A stretch of DNA of 64,000 nucleotides from Enterobacter asburiae (GTDB taxonomy: Bacteria; Pseudomonadota; Gammaproteobacteria; Enterobacterales; Enterobacteriaceae), in the NCBI GenBank assembly GCA_011754535.1, contig JAAQVN010000001.1:2294001-2358000 (forward strand), in the 5' to 3' direction. Positions within the stretch are counted from its first letter, which is position 1; each line of letters starts with the position of its first letter. Position numbers and translations under genes: made by a program. Below the pieces are notes generated by a model, which did not search any database, had not been told where the DNA came from, and saw only the letters and a list, made by a program, of their open reading frames with translations. Positions 38,148 through 46,193 of the stretch are shown here, piece by piece.

Positions 38148-39319
38148 ACGATTTCTCCCGTTTTAACAGCCGTCTGAAAGAGCCTCGCCTGCCGCGATCG
38201 TCACTGGTGGCATGGTCGCTGTTCGCCCTGCTGGCGGTGTTTATCGCCTGGGCGAGCTTGTTCCAGCTGGATGAAGTCACGACCGGCAGCGGCAAGGTGA
38301 TACCGTCTTCCCACGAGCAGGTGATTCAGTCCCTGGAAGGGGGGATTATTTACAGCCTGATGGTGCGCGAAGGTGACATTGTGGAACGCGGTCAGCAGCT
38401 GGCACAGCTTGACCGGACCAAAACCGAGTCCAGCGTGCTGGAGAGCGAGTCTCGTCTGAACGCGGCGCTGGCAACGGCTGCGCGTCTGAAGGCCGAAGTC
38501 AACGACACGGAGCTCGCGTTTCCCGAGGAGCTGGACGATGACGTTGAGCTGGTTAAACAGGAAACGGCGCTTTATCAGTCCCGTCGCGAGAGCCTTGAAA
38601 AAGGGCTGGCCGGCTTACGTCAGGGCGCCGAGCTGGTCCAGCGCGAGCTGTCGCTGACCCGTCCGCTGGTCACCCAGGGGGCGGCCAGCAAGGTTGAGGT
38701 GTTACGTCTTGAGCGTCAAAAAAATGAGCTTGAGAACAAAATTACCGAGATGAAAAACCAGTATTACGTCCGCGCCCGCGAAGAGCTGGCGAAAGCCAAC
38801 GCGGAGATTGAAGCCCAGCGTTCGGTGATGAAAGGGCGTGAGGACTCCCTGACCCGGCTGACCTTCAACGCGCCGGTGCGCGGGATCGTGAAGGATATTG
38901 ACGTTACGACCGTGGGCGGCGTTATCCCTCCGAACGGCAAGCTGATGAGCCTGGTGCCGCTGGACGACCAGATGGTGGTTGAGGCGAAAATCTCGCCGCG
39001 TGATGTTGCGTTTATCCACCCCGGCCAGAAAGCGCTGGTGAAAATTACGGCCTATGACTACTCCATTTACGGCGGGCTGGAGGGCGAGGTGACCATGATT
39101 TCACCGGACACGTTGCAGGACGAGGTGAAACGAGATGTCTACTACTACCGCGTCTACATCCGTACCGACAGTAACCATCTGACCAATAAGCAGGGCAAAG
39201 CCTTTCCGGTCTTTCCGGGCATGATTGCTACCGTTGATATCAAAACCGGCAGCAAAACTATCCTGGATTATCTGCTGAAACCGCTGAACAAGGCAAAAGA
39301 GGCGCTGCGCGAGAGATAA
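38144..39319 (+). CDS. HlyD-family type I secretion periplasmic adaptor
   Basis: 391 residues from the ATG at 38144, which overlaps the TGA of the ABC gene (ATGA) and has GGAGGGCG before it. An in-frame extension upstream lies inside the ABC gene and is rejected. It has one membrane helix at about residues 20-40 (LVAWSLFALLAVFIAWASLF), then GSGKVIPSSHEQVIQSLEGG, the classic HlyD start of the periplasmic part. A long coiled-coil hairpin (about 90-220), a lipoyl-like half motif and the HlyD C-terminal signature near FPGMIATVDIKTG follow. It bridges the ABC exporter and the outer-membrane channel. It is the last gene of the locus; a perfect hairpin follows its stop. Confidence 0.95.
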   Translation: MNDFSRFNSRLKEPRLPRSSLVAWSLFALLAVFIAWASLFQLDEVTTGSGKVIPSSHEQVIQSLEGGIIYSLMVREGDIVERGQQLAQLDRTKTESSVLESESRLNAALATAARLKAEVNDTELAFPEELDDDVELVKQETALYQSRRESLEKGLAGLRQGAELVQRELSLTRPLVTQGAASKVEVLRLERQKNELENKITEMKNQYYVRAREELAKANAEIEAQRSVMKGREDSLTRLTFNAPVRGIVKDIDVTTVGGVIPPNGKLMSLVPLDDQMVVEAKISPRDVAFIHPGQKALVKITAYDYSIYGGLEGEVTMISPDTLQDEVKRDVYYYRVYIRTDSNHLTNKQGKAFPVFPGMIATVDIKTGSKTILDYLLKPLNKAKEALRER

Positions 39320-39323
39320 GGGT

Positions 39324-39347
39324 TGGCGTTCGGGATACCGAACGCCA
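39324..39347. terminator. Hairpin between convergent adaptor and regulator genes
   Basis: TGGCGTTCGG-GATA-CCGAACGCCA is a perfect 10-bp inverted repeat filling the 34-bp gap between the HlyD-type gene (stop 39319) and the convergent regulator (stop 39354). There is no U run on either side, so it is a bidirectional stem that may stall or protect transcripts rather than a textbook terminator. Confidence 0.65.
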
Positions 39348-39353
39348 TCTGCA

Positions 39354-40304
39354 TTATACCGTTGACGTTACGATGTTTGGGTGGCGTCGCTCCTTCGGCA
39401 CCACGTTAATGTAATGTGTGACGTAGGCGAAATATAATCCGGCATAGTTTTCGACCAGTTCGAAAAACGCCGGATACACCGACAGGCGACCGTCACCGCG
39501 ATCTTTCAGATAGCCTGCCTCTTGCGCCGATTTGATAATTCGGTTGACGTGGATCCGGGAGACAAAGAATTCTTTCGCGAGCGTGCTGGCGGAATATTCA
39601 ATAACCGCGCCATGGGCAGATTTGTTTTTTATGGCCTGCAGGTAAAGATACAGCATAATCATGCGGCCTCCGTCCTTATCTATAAATAACCCTACCTCCG
39701 GTAAAACTTTTCTGAACGTTAATCCACGAAAGAGATACTCCGCCGCGCGGCGGAAGAAATTATTTCTCAACGTGTCATTATCGAGCAGGTTTACATCAAT
39801 ATTAAACGTCGGGTAAAGAGTGCTGACGGGCAAAAATGCACCGGACATATAGCGCTTGAGTTCATTCAATCCTTTTTCGGTTGGGGCAATTCTTGTTTTA
39901 CGCCGATCTTCCGTACAGCGCCAGGTCCTGATGCGCCCCGTGGTTCGAAGTATAGTAATGATCGCAATTACGCTGTTGGGGCTGGCTATTTTATAGCGGG
40001 AACATAACTCTTTAATCTCTGAAACAGATTCGGCCTGATTGCCAAATATAAAGCAACACATGGAGAGGATAATGTTAAACCGTGATTCCTGAAGCATTGT
40101 CTTATAGAACAAAGGTTGTTTTTTGTAGATGACGTCATTGATTGTGTAGTGCTCTAATATTGCCTCACTAAATCGCGGGTTGCTCTTTATAACATCCCTT
40201 CGATGTAGCAAGGCCCTGGATGAGATGTGATTATCCATAGCATTTTTCTCGTATTTGATGAGCCGATAGATGAAGTATCCAGCCTTCTTTTTCGGAATTT
40301 TCAT
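39354..40304 (-). CDS. Unrecognised DNA-binding protein with winged-helix domains
   Basis: 316 residues, clearly AT-richer than the genes to its left. I do not recognise a named family. Two parts look like winged helices: about 85-165 (CSRYKIASPNSVIAIITILRTTGRIRTW with a following basic wing, TEDRRKTRIAPTEKG, MarR-like) and about 230-290 (YSASTLAKEFFVSRIHVNRI, then SAQEAGYLKDRGDGRL, a strong HTH plus wing). There is no signal peptide or membrane segment. It is convergent with the secretion genes and divergent from the LuxR/EAL gene, so it is a good candidate for local control of the adhesin. The start could also be the ATG at 40238. The regulator role is inference. Confidence 0.6.
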   Translation of the reverse strand: MKIPKKKAGYFIYRLIKYEKNAMDNHISSRALLHRRDVIKSNPRFSEAILEHYTINDVIYKKQPLFYKTMLQESRFNIILSMCCFIFGNQAESVSEIKELCSRYKIASPNSVIAIITILRTTGRIRTWRCTEDRRKTRIAPTEKGLNELKRYMSGAFLPVSTLYPTFNIDVNLLDNDTLRNNFFRRAAEYLFRGLTFRKVLPEVGLFIDKDGGRMIMLYLYLQAIKNKSAHGAVIEYSASTLAKEFFVSRIHVNRIIKSAQEAGYLKDRGDGRLSVYPAFFELVENYAGLYFAYVTHYINVVPKERRHPNIVTSTV

Positions 40305-40518
40305 TATACCTGAGAAAAAGTGGCTTGCGGTCGTTATTTTAAAAGAAACATATATTTATATCGGTGCGTGGAAAAGGGTGATTAACGCAAAGATGTTCCG
40401 GTGCGTGGCGTTGATAACAGTATCTTAACCTGGAGGTGTATTGTAAAATTATTATACACACCGCTGTTGGTTTACATATTCATAATAATAATGGCGCTTT
40501 CGTGCCCAGGAGCAGGTT
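40305..40518. promoter_or_regulatory. Divergent AT-rich region between the two putative regulators
   Basis: 214 bp between the winged-helix gene (minus) and the LuxR/EAL gene (plus). Very AT-rich near 40440-40490 (runs such as TTGTAAAATTATTATA). CAGGAGCAGG lies just before the ATG at 40519 as ribosome binding site. It must contain both promoters; exact elements are not clear. Confidence 0.4.
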
Positions 40519-41982
40519 ATGACCCATAAAGTTTCTCTCAGGAATGTCGCGAGCAATGAGCAAAGATTTGTCATTTCAACCTGCGGTTTTACGTTTCAGG
40601 GGTATCGCCTGCTGCTCAAAAAGTACGGAATAGAGGCTGCGCATATTCATTTTGATGGAGATGAGCTATCTCAACTGGACAAGGAAAATATCCTTATTCA
40701 TCAGAATGCTCACATCGTAGTGTTCCTGGGAAAAGGTACGGTAACTCTGCTGGAGAGCCTGACGCGACTGGCTTCCGTACTCAATGCACTTCCTGTTATT
40801 CGTTGTGTAACCCTGTATGGTGATATACCCGACAGCTGGCTCTATCGAACTCTGGGTAGCCTTTTAAATAACAGCTATCAATTATCACTGATTCGTATAG
40901 CCAGCGTTTCTGATGTAATAACCTGCTTCCACACCCACAATAATGGGTTTAGAGACCGCTCGCGCTTATTACGCGATTACTATCTGGATTGCTCGCCGCG
41001 TGAAAACCTTAAATGGCTGACAAGAAGAGAGGTTGATGTTTTATTAAATTTCTATCGCGGCATGTCCATAAAAGATATGTGCGACAGACTGAGGCTTTCT
41101 AATAAAACGGTTTATACCCATCGTAAAGAAGGTTTGCAGAAATTACATTATATTAAACAATGGTTGAATGAACCGCACACATTCAAAGTGGAAAAGCGGA
41201 TTAAAAGCCAAAGTCAAAGAGTGGACTTCACGGATAAAGAAGCGGAGGTTTTTAATGCGCTGGTAAAAAGGGAAATATTCCCCGCTTATCAAATTATTAC
41301 CGATTGTGACAAAAAAGGAGTGGGGTTTGAGATACTCATTCGCTGGAATAAAAACGGAAAAATAGTCAAGCCCGCCCGTTTTTTGAATGATATCGATAAT
41401 TATGAAGTATGGCTAAAAATTACGGCATTGGTGATTCATGCCGCCGTTTCCGGGATTAATAAATATAATGGTAAGTTCTATTTTTCAGTGAATATACCGC
41501 CTCGCCTGGCGTCCGGGAATGCACTGCCAGAGATGGCCAGGAAAGCCATCGGCATGCTGCTCAACCCCCAGTGGGCGGAAAAGCTGGTCTTTGAATTCGC
41601 GGAAGATATTGATGTTACGAAAGACAAAAATATCCCTGAAACCATGCGCCATCTGCGTAATACGGGGTGCAGACTGTTTCTTGACGACTGCTTCTCAAGC
41701 CATCACGCCATGTTCCCCGTCAGGCAGGTGCATTTTGATGGGCTAAAGCTGGACCGGGACATCGTCGATCATTTTGTGGCGAACGACAACGATTATAATC
41801 TGATTAAAGCGATACAGATTTACAGCGACATGACAGGAACGGCTTGCATTGCAGAGGGCGTTGACAGTGAAGAGAAATTTGAAAAATTAGTTGAGCTGGG
41901 TGTGAAAAACTTTCAGGGATATTATCTTTCGCGCGCCGTGAAAGAGGAGGAGTTAGACCGTATGGTGAGATTGTTCAGCTAA
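40519..41982 (+). CDS. LuxR-type HTH / EAL-domain hybrid protein
   Basis: 487 residues. Residues 1-140 resemble a divergent receiver-like domain. A GerE/LuxR helix-turn-helix is at about 167-210 (LTRREVDVLLNFYRGMSIKD...LSNKTVYTHRKEGLQKL). An EAL domain fills 245-487. Of the EAL catalytic set, E271 (in EIL), N325, E359, D389-D390, K410, E446 (AEGV) and Q466 (FQGYYLS) appear present. Loop 6, normally DDFGTGYSS, is DDCFSSHHAM, so activity is doubtful. It may hydrolyse or merely sense cyclic di-GMP while binding DNA. The low GC matches the neighbouring regulator. Its place next to a giant-adhesin locus suggests a c-di-GMP-linked switch for adhesin expression; that link is inference. Confidence 0.85.
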   Translation: MTHKVSLRNVASNEQRFVISTCGFTFQGYRLLLKKYGIEAAHIHFDGDELSQLDKENILIHQNAHIVVFLGKGTVTLLESLTRLASVLNALPVIRCVTLYGDIPDSWLYRTLGSLLNNSYQLSLIRIASVSDVITCFHTHNNGFRDRSRLLRDYYLDCSPRENLKWLTRREVDVLLNFYRGMSIKDMCDRLRLSNKTVYTHRKEGLQKLHYIKQWLNEPHTFKVEKRIKSQSQRVDFTDKEAEVFNALVKREIFPAYQIITDCDKKGVGFEILIRWNKNGKIVKPARFLNDIDNYEVWLKITALVIHAAVSGINKYNGKFYFSVNIPPRLASGNALPEMARKAIGMLLNPQWAEKLVFEFAEDIDVTKDKNIPETMRHLRNTGCRLFLDDCFSSHHAMFPVRQVHFDGLKLDRDIVDHFVANDNDYNLIKAIQIYSDMTGTACIAEGVDSEEKFEKLVELGVKNFQGYYLSRAVKEEELDRMVRLFS

Positions 41983-41983
41983 A

Positions 41984-42004
41984 AAATAAAGCCCCGAAGG
42001 GCCT
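41984..42004 (-). terminator. Terminator shared by the convergent EAL and CsbD-like genes
   Basis: Read on the minus strand AAGGCCC-TTCG-GGGCTT (imperfect stem, UUCG-type loop) is followed by TATTTTTT, right after the stop of the small gene at 42008. It can serve as terminator for that gene and as an end hairpin for the EAL gene. Confidence 0.6.
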
Positions 42005-42007
42005 TGA

Positions 42008-42280
42008 TTATTTACGTCCCAGCAACAAGCCAAGCACAATACCGACGGCACCCGCTGCGATGAGACCGGTCAGCGGATTATTTCTGACCGCTTCAGTGAC
42101 GTCAGAGACGGCATCGCTGGCCTGAGCCGCATATTTTTTCGCAGCGCCTTTTACCTGGTGTTTTGGTGAATCAACAAATTCACCGAACTGCTGCTGGGCT
42201 GAACCTGCAAGCTCATCAAATTTATTTTTTGCTTTGTCTTCAGCAAACTGGGTGTTTTTATCAGTACCGAAATCAGACAT
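42008..42280 (-). CDS. CsbD/YqjD-like stress-associated small membrane protein
   Basis: 90 residues. The N-terminal half is hydrophilic with the CsbD-like pattern AEDKAKNKFDELAGSAQQQF. The C-terminal half resembles the DUF883 (ElaB/YqjD) tail: RNNPLTGLIAAGAVGIVLGLLLGRK, a short glycine-rich membrane anchor ending in RK. Relatives are stationary-phase, RpoS-dependent proteins, and the DUF883 type tethers ribosomes to the inner membrane. A good AAGGAGG ribosome binding site precedes the ATG. Family assignment is reasonably sure; function is inferred. Confidence 0.75.
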   Translation of the reverse strand: MSDFGTDKNTQFAEDKAKNKFDELAGSAQQQFGEFVDSPKHQVKGAAKKYAAQASDAVSDVTEAVRNNPLTGLIAAGAVGIVLGLLLGRK

Positions 42281-42399
42281 TTTTGCCTCCTTTTGTTGAT
42301 AGTTAAAGGATAGCCTCTCTTTGAAAAGATGAGAGGCGTAACGCTAAATTTCGGAGGGGATTGACCTGTTTTCGGATATATCTACACGAGATGAGAGCG

Positions 42400-43068
42400 T
42401 TATTTTTCGTTCTCATCCTGGCCGTAATACAGTTTTCCAATCCGGATAAGCGGGCGGCCCTGAGACTTGCGGTGCAGGTTGCTGTCCCGAAGGGAATACA
42501 CGCAGCCGCAATATTCCTGCTGGTAAAACTGTTCCCGCTTGCTGATCTCAATCATGCGTGATGAGCCGCCCTGTTTGCGCCAGTTGTAGTCCCAGTAGAC
42601 CATCCCCGGATAGCGCGCTGCCGCACGTTGGCCGCAGTCGTTTATCTGCTGCATATTTTTCCAGCGGGAAATCCCCAGCGAACTGCTGATAACGCTAAAA
42701 CCATTTTCTGCCGCATAAAGCGCTGTGCGCTCGAAACGCATATCGAAGCACATGGTGCAGCGAACGCCGCGCTCGGGTTCCCACTCCATGCCTTTCGCGC
42801 GTTCAAACCAGTTATCGGTGTCGTAATCGGCATCGACAAACGGCACGCCGTGTTTTTCCGCAAAACGGATATTCTCCTCCTTGCGGATGAGGTATTCCTT
42901 TTGCGGATGGATATTGGGGTTATAGAAGAAAATGGTGTAATCAATACCCGAGGCCTGAATGGCTTCCATTACTTCACCGGAGCAGGGGGCGCAGCAGGAG
43001 TGCAGCAGAAGTTTATCAGCGCCGTTGGGCAGGGTGAGTTGCGGGCGGACGAAAGGAGTCGTACTCAT
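42400..43068 (-). CDS. queH: Epoxyqueuosine reductase QueH
   Basis: 222 residues. The Cys motifs of the QueH (DUF208) family are all present: HSCCAPCS (Cys25, Cys26, Cys29), RCTMCFDMR, and CGCVYS near the C-terminus, with the family segment [13 protein letters not shown]. QueH reduces epoxyqueuosine to queuosine in tRNA with GUN anticodons, using an iron-sulfur cluster; it replaces the unrelated QueG. It is a single gene, cytosolic. Whether queG is also present cannot be told from this window. Confidence 0.93.
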   Translation of the reverse strand: MSTTPFVRPQLTLPNGADKLLLHSCCAPCSGEVMEAIQASGIDYTIFFYNPNIHPQKEYLIRKEENIRFAEKHGVPFVDADYDTDNWFERAKGMEWEPERGVRCTMCFDMRFERTALYAAENGFSVISSSLGISRWKNMQQINDCGQRAAARYPGMVYWDYNWRKQGGSSRMIEISKREQFYQQEYCGCVYSLRDSNLHRKSQGRPLIRIGKLYYGQDENEK

Positions 43069-43182
43069 GTTGCTCTACAATATGTTAATGAAATTTATGG
43101 AATTGTAGCACACGTTATTAATCTATTCAGACTGTACTGATGAGCTGAGGGATCCTCATAAATAAACGCAAGCAGCGAACAA

Positions 43183-43220
43183 TCCCCTCGCCCCTTTGGG
43201 GAGAGGGTTAGGGTGAGGGG
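43183..43220 (-). repeat. Palindromic 3'-UTR repeat, copy 4
   Basis: CCCCTCGCCCC-ttt-GGGGAGAGGG followed by TTAGGGTGAGGGG, almost the same as copy 3. It lies 21 bp past the stop of the GNAT gene and between it and queH, both on the minus strand. Confidence 0.7.
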
Positions 43221-43241
43221 AACATACGGCTCAGGTGGTCA

Positions 43242-43718
43242 TTATTCGGCAAATTTGAGCAGCGCTTCGCCGTCAAGACGGTAGCGCACCCATTCGGACT
43301 GCGGCAGCGCGCCAATGCTCAGATAAAAATCGATGGCGGGCTGGTTCCAGTCCAGCACGCTCCATTCAAGGCGGCCACACTGCCGTTTTACCGCGAGCTG
43401 CGCGATATATTTCAGCAGCGCTCTGCCCGCGCCTTTACCGCGATAGTCCGGGGAAATATAGAGGTCTTCCATATAAATACCGTTGCGTCCAAGCCAGGTC
43501 GAATAGCTGGTGAAGAACACGGCATAGCCGGCGATCCTGCCGTCAAACTCAGCGATCAACGCCTCGGTTTTACTGCCCGCACCAAAGAGGGTTTCCCGGA
43601 TCTCGTCCGGCGTGGTTACGACCTCTTCGGGCGCTTTTTCATATACCGCCAGCTCATAGATCATGGCGTAAATGGCCGCGGCATCTTCGGGACGGGCCTG
43701 ACGAAGGGTTATGCTCAT
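43242..43718 (-). CDS. GNAT family N-acetyltransferase
   Basis: 158 residues from the ATG at 43718 (preceded by CAGGAAAAACA); a longer in-frame reading to 43826 has no ribosome binding site and overlaps the divergent LysR gene. GNAT motif A is clear: EDLYISPDYRGKGAGRALL (about 84-102), the acetyl-CoA pyrophosphate loop. The overall pattern (RPEDAAAIYAMIYELAVYEKAPEEV) resembles the diamine/spermidine-type SSAT subfamily, which acetylates polyamines or thialysine. The substrate is inferred only from that resemblance. It is divergent from the LysR gene, about 90 bp apart. Confidence 0.85.
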   Translation of the reverse strand: MSITLRQARPEDAAAIYAMIYELAVYEKAPEEVVTTPDEIRETLFGAGSKTEALIAEFDGRIAGYAVFFTSYSTWLGRNGIYMEDLYISPDYRGKGAGRALLKYIAQLAVKRQCGRLEWSVLDWNQPAIDFYLSIGALPQSEWVRYRLDGEALLKFAE

Positions 43719-43808
43719 TGTTTTTCCTGTTTTTTTGCATGGTTCGCGATTGATGGCGTTAAGCATACGGAGTATTGTCCGAAGAATTAAGTGCAATGAA
43801 ATCAACAA

Positions 43809-44738
43809 ATGATGAATATTATGCATCCGGCTCTGAGACGTCTTGATTTAAACCTGCTGCCCGTTTTTGACGCCATTTACCGCCACCGTTCCGTTCGCCT
43901 CGCAGCCGACGAGCTGGCAATGAGCACCTCGGCGCTAAGTCATGCGCTGTCGCGTCTGCGCATGACCCTTAACGATCCGCTCTTTTTTCGGGAAGGGCAT
44001 CGTATGTCCCCCAGCGTGTATGCTTCTCAGCTCGCGCCTTCCATTGCTTCCGCATTGTCATTTCTTAATCAGGAGCTTACCCCGCAGCCGGAGTTTGACG
44101 CGGCCAGCAGTACCGAAAGCGTACAAATTGGGATTACGGACTTTACCGCGCTGTGCATTTTTCCCGCCCTGATGCACAAGCTGCAGCTTGCTGCCCCGGG
44201 GCTGCGTTTTGAATTGCGCTATCTGCCGCACAGCCCGGCGCTGACGGAACTGCTGGCGGGTGAAGTGGATCTGGCACTCGGTTTCAGCACGCCGGATGAT
44301 ATCCGCCATCCGGAACTGGAGGAGATCGGCTGGTTTGAAGATGAGTATGTGGTCATCAGCAACGCGCGCCGGACGCGGCTGACGCTGGAGGATTATCTCG
44401 CTGCCCGACACCTGGTGGTGACGCCGTGGAATGAGAAGCAGGGCGTTCTGGATTTAAGGCTTGAGCAGCTGGGTTATACGCGGCACATTGCGATCAAAAC
44501 GCCGTCGATGCTGAGCGCACCGTTTATCGTTGCGGAAAGCGACCTGCTGATGGCGATCCCTCGTTTTGCCGCTGAGAAGCTGACGACGGCAGCGGACCTG
44601 AGGATTTTTCCTTTACCGTTTTCGATACACACGTTTGAAGTGAAAATATACTCGCATAAACGCAGCGGCCAGCGGGGCGCGACCCGATGGCTTAAGGAGG
44701 AGCTGCAAACGCTGGCGCAGGCTGGCAGGGGACTGTAG
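43809..44738 (+). CDS. LysR-type transcriptional regulator
   Basis: 309 residues. N-terminal winged HTH with the LysR pattern (LNLLPVFDAIYRHRSVRLAADELAMSTSALSHALSRLR), FFREGHRM at the wing, and the C-terminal periplasmic-binding-protein-like sensor. The NodD/LinR-like start DLNLLPVFDAIYRHRS is typical of LysR proteins near detoxification or aromatic genes. The start could be any of three close ATGs (43809, 43812, 43821). It is divergent from the GNAT acetyltransferase, which may be its target. Confidence 0.88.
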   Translation: MMNIMHPALRRLDLNLLPVFDAIYRHRSVRLAADELAMSTSALSHALSRLRMTLNDPLFFREGHRMSPSVYASQLAPSIASALSFLNQELTPQPEFDAASSTESVQIGITDFTALCIFPALMHKLQLAAPGLRFELRYLPHSPALTELLAGEVDLALGFSTPDDIRHPELEEIGWFEDEYVVISNARRTRLTLEDYLAARHLVVTPWNEKQGVLDLRLEQLGYTRHIAIKTPSMLSAPFIVAESDLLMAIPRFAAEKLTTAADLRIFPLPFSIHTFEVKIYSHKRSGQRGATRWLKEELQTLAQAGRGL

Positions 44739-44766
44739 GCCGGGCAAGCGCTGTGCCGCCCGGCAG
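44735..44766. repeat. REP-like palindrome
   Basis: TGTAGGCCGGGCAAGCG...GTGCCGCCCGGCAG, a single REP unit in the 51-bp gap between convergent LysR and AraC genes. Confidence 0.75.
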
Positions 44767-44789
44767 AAATGGCGGTCAATAAGGGATAG

Positions 44790-45656
44790 TCACTTTAACG
44801 GCAGGTAGATATCCGTTTGCAGCGCATGTTCTGGCACCTCGTGAATAAAATTGAGGTAATGGAAAAACACCGGGGCATCGCGCAGCGTTTCGCCGCTGGC
44901 CGGTAGCCAGTCGCGAAACATTGCCCACACCGTGGCGGAAATGGTATCCAGCGAACCGGTGTGACGGCCAACAGCGTAACGTCCGCCGTCAATTTCACCA
45001 CTGGAAACGCCAAATTCATTCTCTGGTATCGGTTCCGAGATACTGCCGCAGATATCGAAACGAAAGGCGTCTGCGGGTGTGGTTGCCGGGTCATCCCAGG
45101 CAATGCCAAACGTGCTGCTTTCGTGTACTGGCGATAGGCCCGTGCTTTTACGCCAGGCAATAAATTTCGCCGCGCTGTCATTAACCCGATCCGGGCTGCC
45201 ACGGTGCTGCAGCATTGCCACCTGGGTCTGTGGGAAATCGACAATCTTAACTTCCATCGTTTTTTGCTCCTGAAAGGTCATTTTCGGTACGCGCTGGTGC
45301 CAGTTCAGCCAGTCCGGCTGCTGCCGAAACTGACGCGGGCTTTTTCCAAACGCGTTTCTGAAGGCGCGACTGAACGATTCAGGGCTCTGGAACCCGGCAT
45401 CGAGCGCAATATCAATCACCTTATCCTGAGGATTAAACGCCAGTCGCCAGGAAGCATGACGCAGACGCAGCCACTGGATATAGCGATACAGAGGCTGACC
45501 GCTAAATGCCAGAAACTGTCGGTGAAAATGATAAGGCGAACAGCAGGCTAACGCGCTGAGCTTCTCCAGCGTAAGCGGTTCATCGAGATGGTTGGCGATA
45601 TAGTCGCACACCATCGTGAAGCGCTCGCGGTAGGCCGTTTTGATTGCATCGTTCAT
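44790..45656 (-). CDS. AraC-family regulator with GyrI-like effector domain
   Basis: 288 residues from the ATG at 45656, which has AGGAGG six bases upstream; an earlier in-frame start at 45677 is less good. Residues 1-110 are the double HTH of AraC proteins (LTLEKLSALACCSPYHFHRQF and IDIALDAGFQSPESFSRAFRNAFGKSPRQFR). The C-terminal half (about 130-288) is the GyrI-like/AraC effector-binding domain that binds small, often hydrophobic molecules in Rob, SbmC and BmrR-type proteins. It is a likely activator of a stress or multidrug response; the target is unknown. Confidence 0.9.
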   Translation of the reverse strand: MNDAIKTAYRERFTMVCDYIANHLDEPLTLEKLSALACCSPYHFHRQFLAFSGQPLYRYIQWLRLRHASWRLAFNPQDKVIDIALDAGFQSPESFSRAFRNAFGKSPRQFRQQPDWLNWHQRVPKMTFQEQKTMEVKIVDFPQTQVAMLQHRGSPDRVNDSAAKFIAWRKSTGLSPVHESSTFGIAWDDPATTPADAFRFDICGSISEPIPENEFGVSSGEIDGGRYAVGRHTGSLDTISATVWAMFRDWLPASGETLRDAPVFFHYLNFIHEVPEHALQTDIYLPLK

Positions 45657-45818
45657 TGCATCCTCCTGATGACCCACTTTGCCTCACCGAATGGACATAA
45701 TCCTGACCGATCTTGCTGACTAGTTTCATCGTTGACAAAGTTTTTTCCTGTGAGGGCCATATTGTTCTGGCTTTAACCCGCGTCATTACGCAGGTGCGGG
45801 GAAGGAATCTGGGACACG

Positions 45819-45843
45819 AATGCCAGGTTGATCCCCTGGCATT
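45819..45843. repeat. Perfect inverted repeat upstream of the AraC gene
   Basis: AATGCCAGG-TTGATCC-CCTGGCATT, 9-bp arms and a 7-base loop, followed on the plus strand by ACAATATTTT. It lies between the divergently facing AraC gene and the small gene at 45917. It has terminator-like shape but no plus-strand gene precedes it, so it may be an operator or a relic. Confidence 0.4.
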
Positions 45844-45916
45844 ACAATATTTTCGGCGCTATCAACGCTGAATGGACTGAGGGATGAAGTTAAATTTGTC
45901 CTCCGAAAAAGGTGGA

Positions 45917-46168
45917 CTATTTGTCAGCGATCAGCCCTAACAACTTACAGTGCTCGTCAATTGCTTCCCATATCATGTCCTGCTCATCACCGTCCCATTC
46001 TTCAGCCATCGCAAGCTCTGAGCGGAACTGTTTGAGCCTGATATGGATAGCGGCTATCTCATTGCGACCACATTGCTTTGCCATTTTTATCAATAAGGAT
46101 TCGGGCGTTTTTTCGTAGGGGGACAGCCCAGCGCGCGCTTTAATGTAGAGTGTTGTTAGTTTGTCCAT
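45917..46168 (-). CDS. Small acidic hypothetical protein
   Basis: 83 residues, helical and rich in Glu, Lys and Ile (start MDKLTTLYIKARAGLSPYEK, end LLGLIADK). No signal peptide, membrane segment or known motif recognised. It is AT-richer than the chromosomal backbone around it. It follows the lipoprotein gene by 25 bp on the same strand, so the three genes 47308-45917 may form one unit. Size and composition would suit a small cytosolic partner or immunity-like protein, but that is only a guess. Confidence 0.6.
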   Translation of the reverse strand: MDKLTTLYIKARAGLSPYEKTPESLLIKMAKQCGRNEIAAIHIRLKQFRSELAMAEEWDGDEQDMIWEAIDEHCKLLGLIADK

Positions 46169-46193
46169 AGAAGCTTAGGTCGTGAAGGTTCTA

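Noticed and set aside
42361..42561. 66-codon plus-strand frame opposite queH
   Set aside because: It overlaps the certain 3' end of queH and has no features of its own.
43719..43826. N-terminal extension of the GNAT acetyltransferase
   Set aside because: It overlaps the start of the divergent LysR gene and adds residues not seen in the family.
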